Under the pieces are notes generated by a model. That model was not told the origin of the DNA. It searched no databases and saw only the letters and a list, made by a program, of their open reading frames with translations. DNA of 64,000 nucleotides from Phytophthora sp. 'mugwort' (Eukaryota > Oomycota > Peronosporomycetes > Peronosporales > Peronosporaceae), in NCBI GenBank assembly GCA_033558025.1, contig JAUCEF010000011.1:1550001-1614000 (forward strand), read 5' to 3'. Made by a program: the position numbers and the translations under genes. Below, piece after piece: positions 63,409 to 64,000 of the stretch; position 1 is the stretch's first letter, and every line of letters begins with the position of its first letter.

Positions 63409-64000
63409 ATGCAGCAGCCCTCCAGCGCGGACGCTGACGACGCCGACCGCAAGGCTAAACTCCTCTCCTTACTGGACCGCGCGCGCGTGAACCGCGGCCT
63501 CCAGCCGGAACACCGTAGCGGCCAAGACGACGTGATGGAGGTCAAGTCTCCGCCTATCAAAACCGAACTGCTGACTGATATAAAGACCGAGCAATGCAGT
63601 ACCCCACACCCTCCAGTGCAGCAGACGCTCTCGGACTCTCGCTGTCGTATCCACAATGAATCGTCGGCCCTACCAGCCTCAGGACGGAGACAACAAAGCT
63701 TAAACGGCAGCTCTACGGTTAGTAGAGCTGTGTCAGGATCACATGACGCAGCAGTGTCCTCTGTATCATCAAGGAACCACTCTAGCACTAACGCCGAGAC
63801 ATCTGGAACAAGCTTTTTGGACTCAACGAGGGTCCAAACTGCTGGTGAAGATGCTAGACAGAATGACAAAGACACATTGGCCATACACATTGAGGCCAGC
63901 GCTGAGCACCCTCGTGTTGCTATCCTGAGCTCGACACCAAAGCCTCGCATTGCGGACTTAACGGGTGGCAGCAGAGAGAAAGTTCCAAGACTGCAACAGC
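63409..64000 (+). CDS. N-terminal part of an unrecognised, probably nuclear protein (runs off the window)
   Basis: From ATG 63409 a plus frame stays open for 197 codons to the window end. It begins MQQPSSADADDADRKAKLLS, with LLDRARVNRG next, then becomes Ser/Thr/Gln-rich. Two copies of the sumoylation consensus (Psi-K-x-E) occur, PIKTEL and DIKTEQ. The long low-complexity region and composition suggest a regulatory protein, possibly a transcription factor with its DNA-binding domain further downstream. The antisense frame 63950-63363 is a shadow. No domain is visible yet, so no function is given. Confidence 0.6.
   Translation, partial: MQQPSSADADDADRKAKLLSLLDRARVNRGLQPEHRSGQDDVMEVKSPPIKTELLTDIKTEQCSTPHPPVQQTLSDSRCRIHNESSALPASGRRQQSLNGSSTVSRAVSGSHDAAVSSVSSRNHSSTNAETSGTSFLDSTRVQTAGEDARQNDKDTLAIHIEASAEHPRVAILSSTPKPRIADLTGGSREKVPRLQQ

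Noticed and set aside
63363..63950. 195-residue minus frame at the window end
   Set aside because: It is the antisense of the open plus frame from ATG 63409, which has no stop to the end of the window.
1..64000. tRNA and rRNA genes, RXLR-type or Crinkler effectors
   Set aside because: No T-loop/box B arrangement, no rRNA core sequence, and no signal peptide followed by RxLR-EER or LxLFLAK was found by eye.

Overview
The window looks like nuclear DNA of an oomycete, most likely Phytophthora or a close relative. The evidence is a set of compact, GC-rich, intron-poor host genes (RWP-RK/Myb regulator, CAF-1 large subunit, COX Vb, a FGE-domain secreted protein, a pepsin-like protease, a NUDT7/8-type Nudix protein) and a dense graveyard of transposons. 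Supported introns are 82, 93 and 97 nt with canonical borders. No bacterial operons, CRISPR arrays, tRNA or rRNA genes were seen. The assignment is inference from gene and transposon families; no database was searched.

Layout. 1-2677: minus-strand Ty3/gypsy element cut by the window edge (pol remnant, protease, gag, LTR). 2641-3410: hAT tail and one copy of a dispersed repeat. 4104-10335: host gene island with an RWP-RK + Myb(SHAQKYF-type) regulator (+), cytochrome c oxidase subunit Vb (-) and CAF-1 p150 (-), the last with an E2F-like site upstream. 11161-27195: about 16 kb of decayed transposons (copia, hAT, mariner, a second copy of the dispersed repeat with a hairpin, two head-to-head copia elements, one holding a nested hAT). 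28152-30407: secreted TIM-barrel-like + FGE-domain protein. 31409-36406: PIF/Harbinger transposase split by an insertion that itself carries a Mutator-like element (33038-36026) with terminal inverted repeats, a 7-bp target duplication and a 2OG-oxygenase-like ORF. 37231-41503: Ty3/gypsy element with both LTRs. 41617-42346: frameshifted gene fragment. 42621-49619: second host island with a CHAT-STAND-SH2 protein (-), a membrane aspartyl protease (+) and a Nudix protein (-). 49900-62780: inverted repeats, a small TIR element, Harbinger, tyrosine-recombinase (DIRS-like) retroelement, two SANT-like gene remnants and a pogo-like transposase. 63409-64000: start of a host gene running off the end.

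The most notable gene is the one at 45672-42621. An 82-nt intron (GTACGT...TAG) joins in frame a CHAT caspase-like protease domain (His and Cys motifs present), a STAND/NB-ARC-like NTPase (P-loop GERGMGKT, Walker B FLLVLDG) and a STAT-like linker/SH2 domain with GTFLLRFSE. The architecture (protease effector, NTPase switch, phosphotyrosine reader) suggests a signalling or immune/cell-death switch. That function is inferred, not shown.

How the pieces work together: the host genes do not form operons. They are unrelated housekeeping, chromatin and signalling genes in small islands between repeat blocks, as is typical of repeat-rich oomycete genomes. Nearly all transposase and reverse transcriptase ORFs are frameshifted, so the mobile elements are mostly dead, with repeated nesting.
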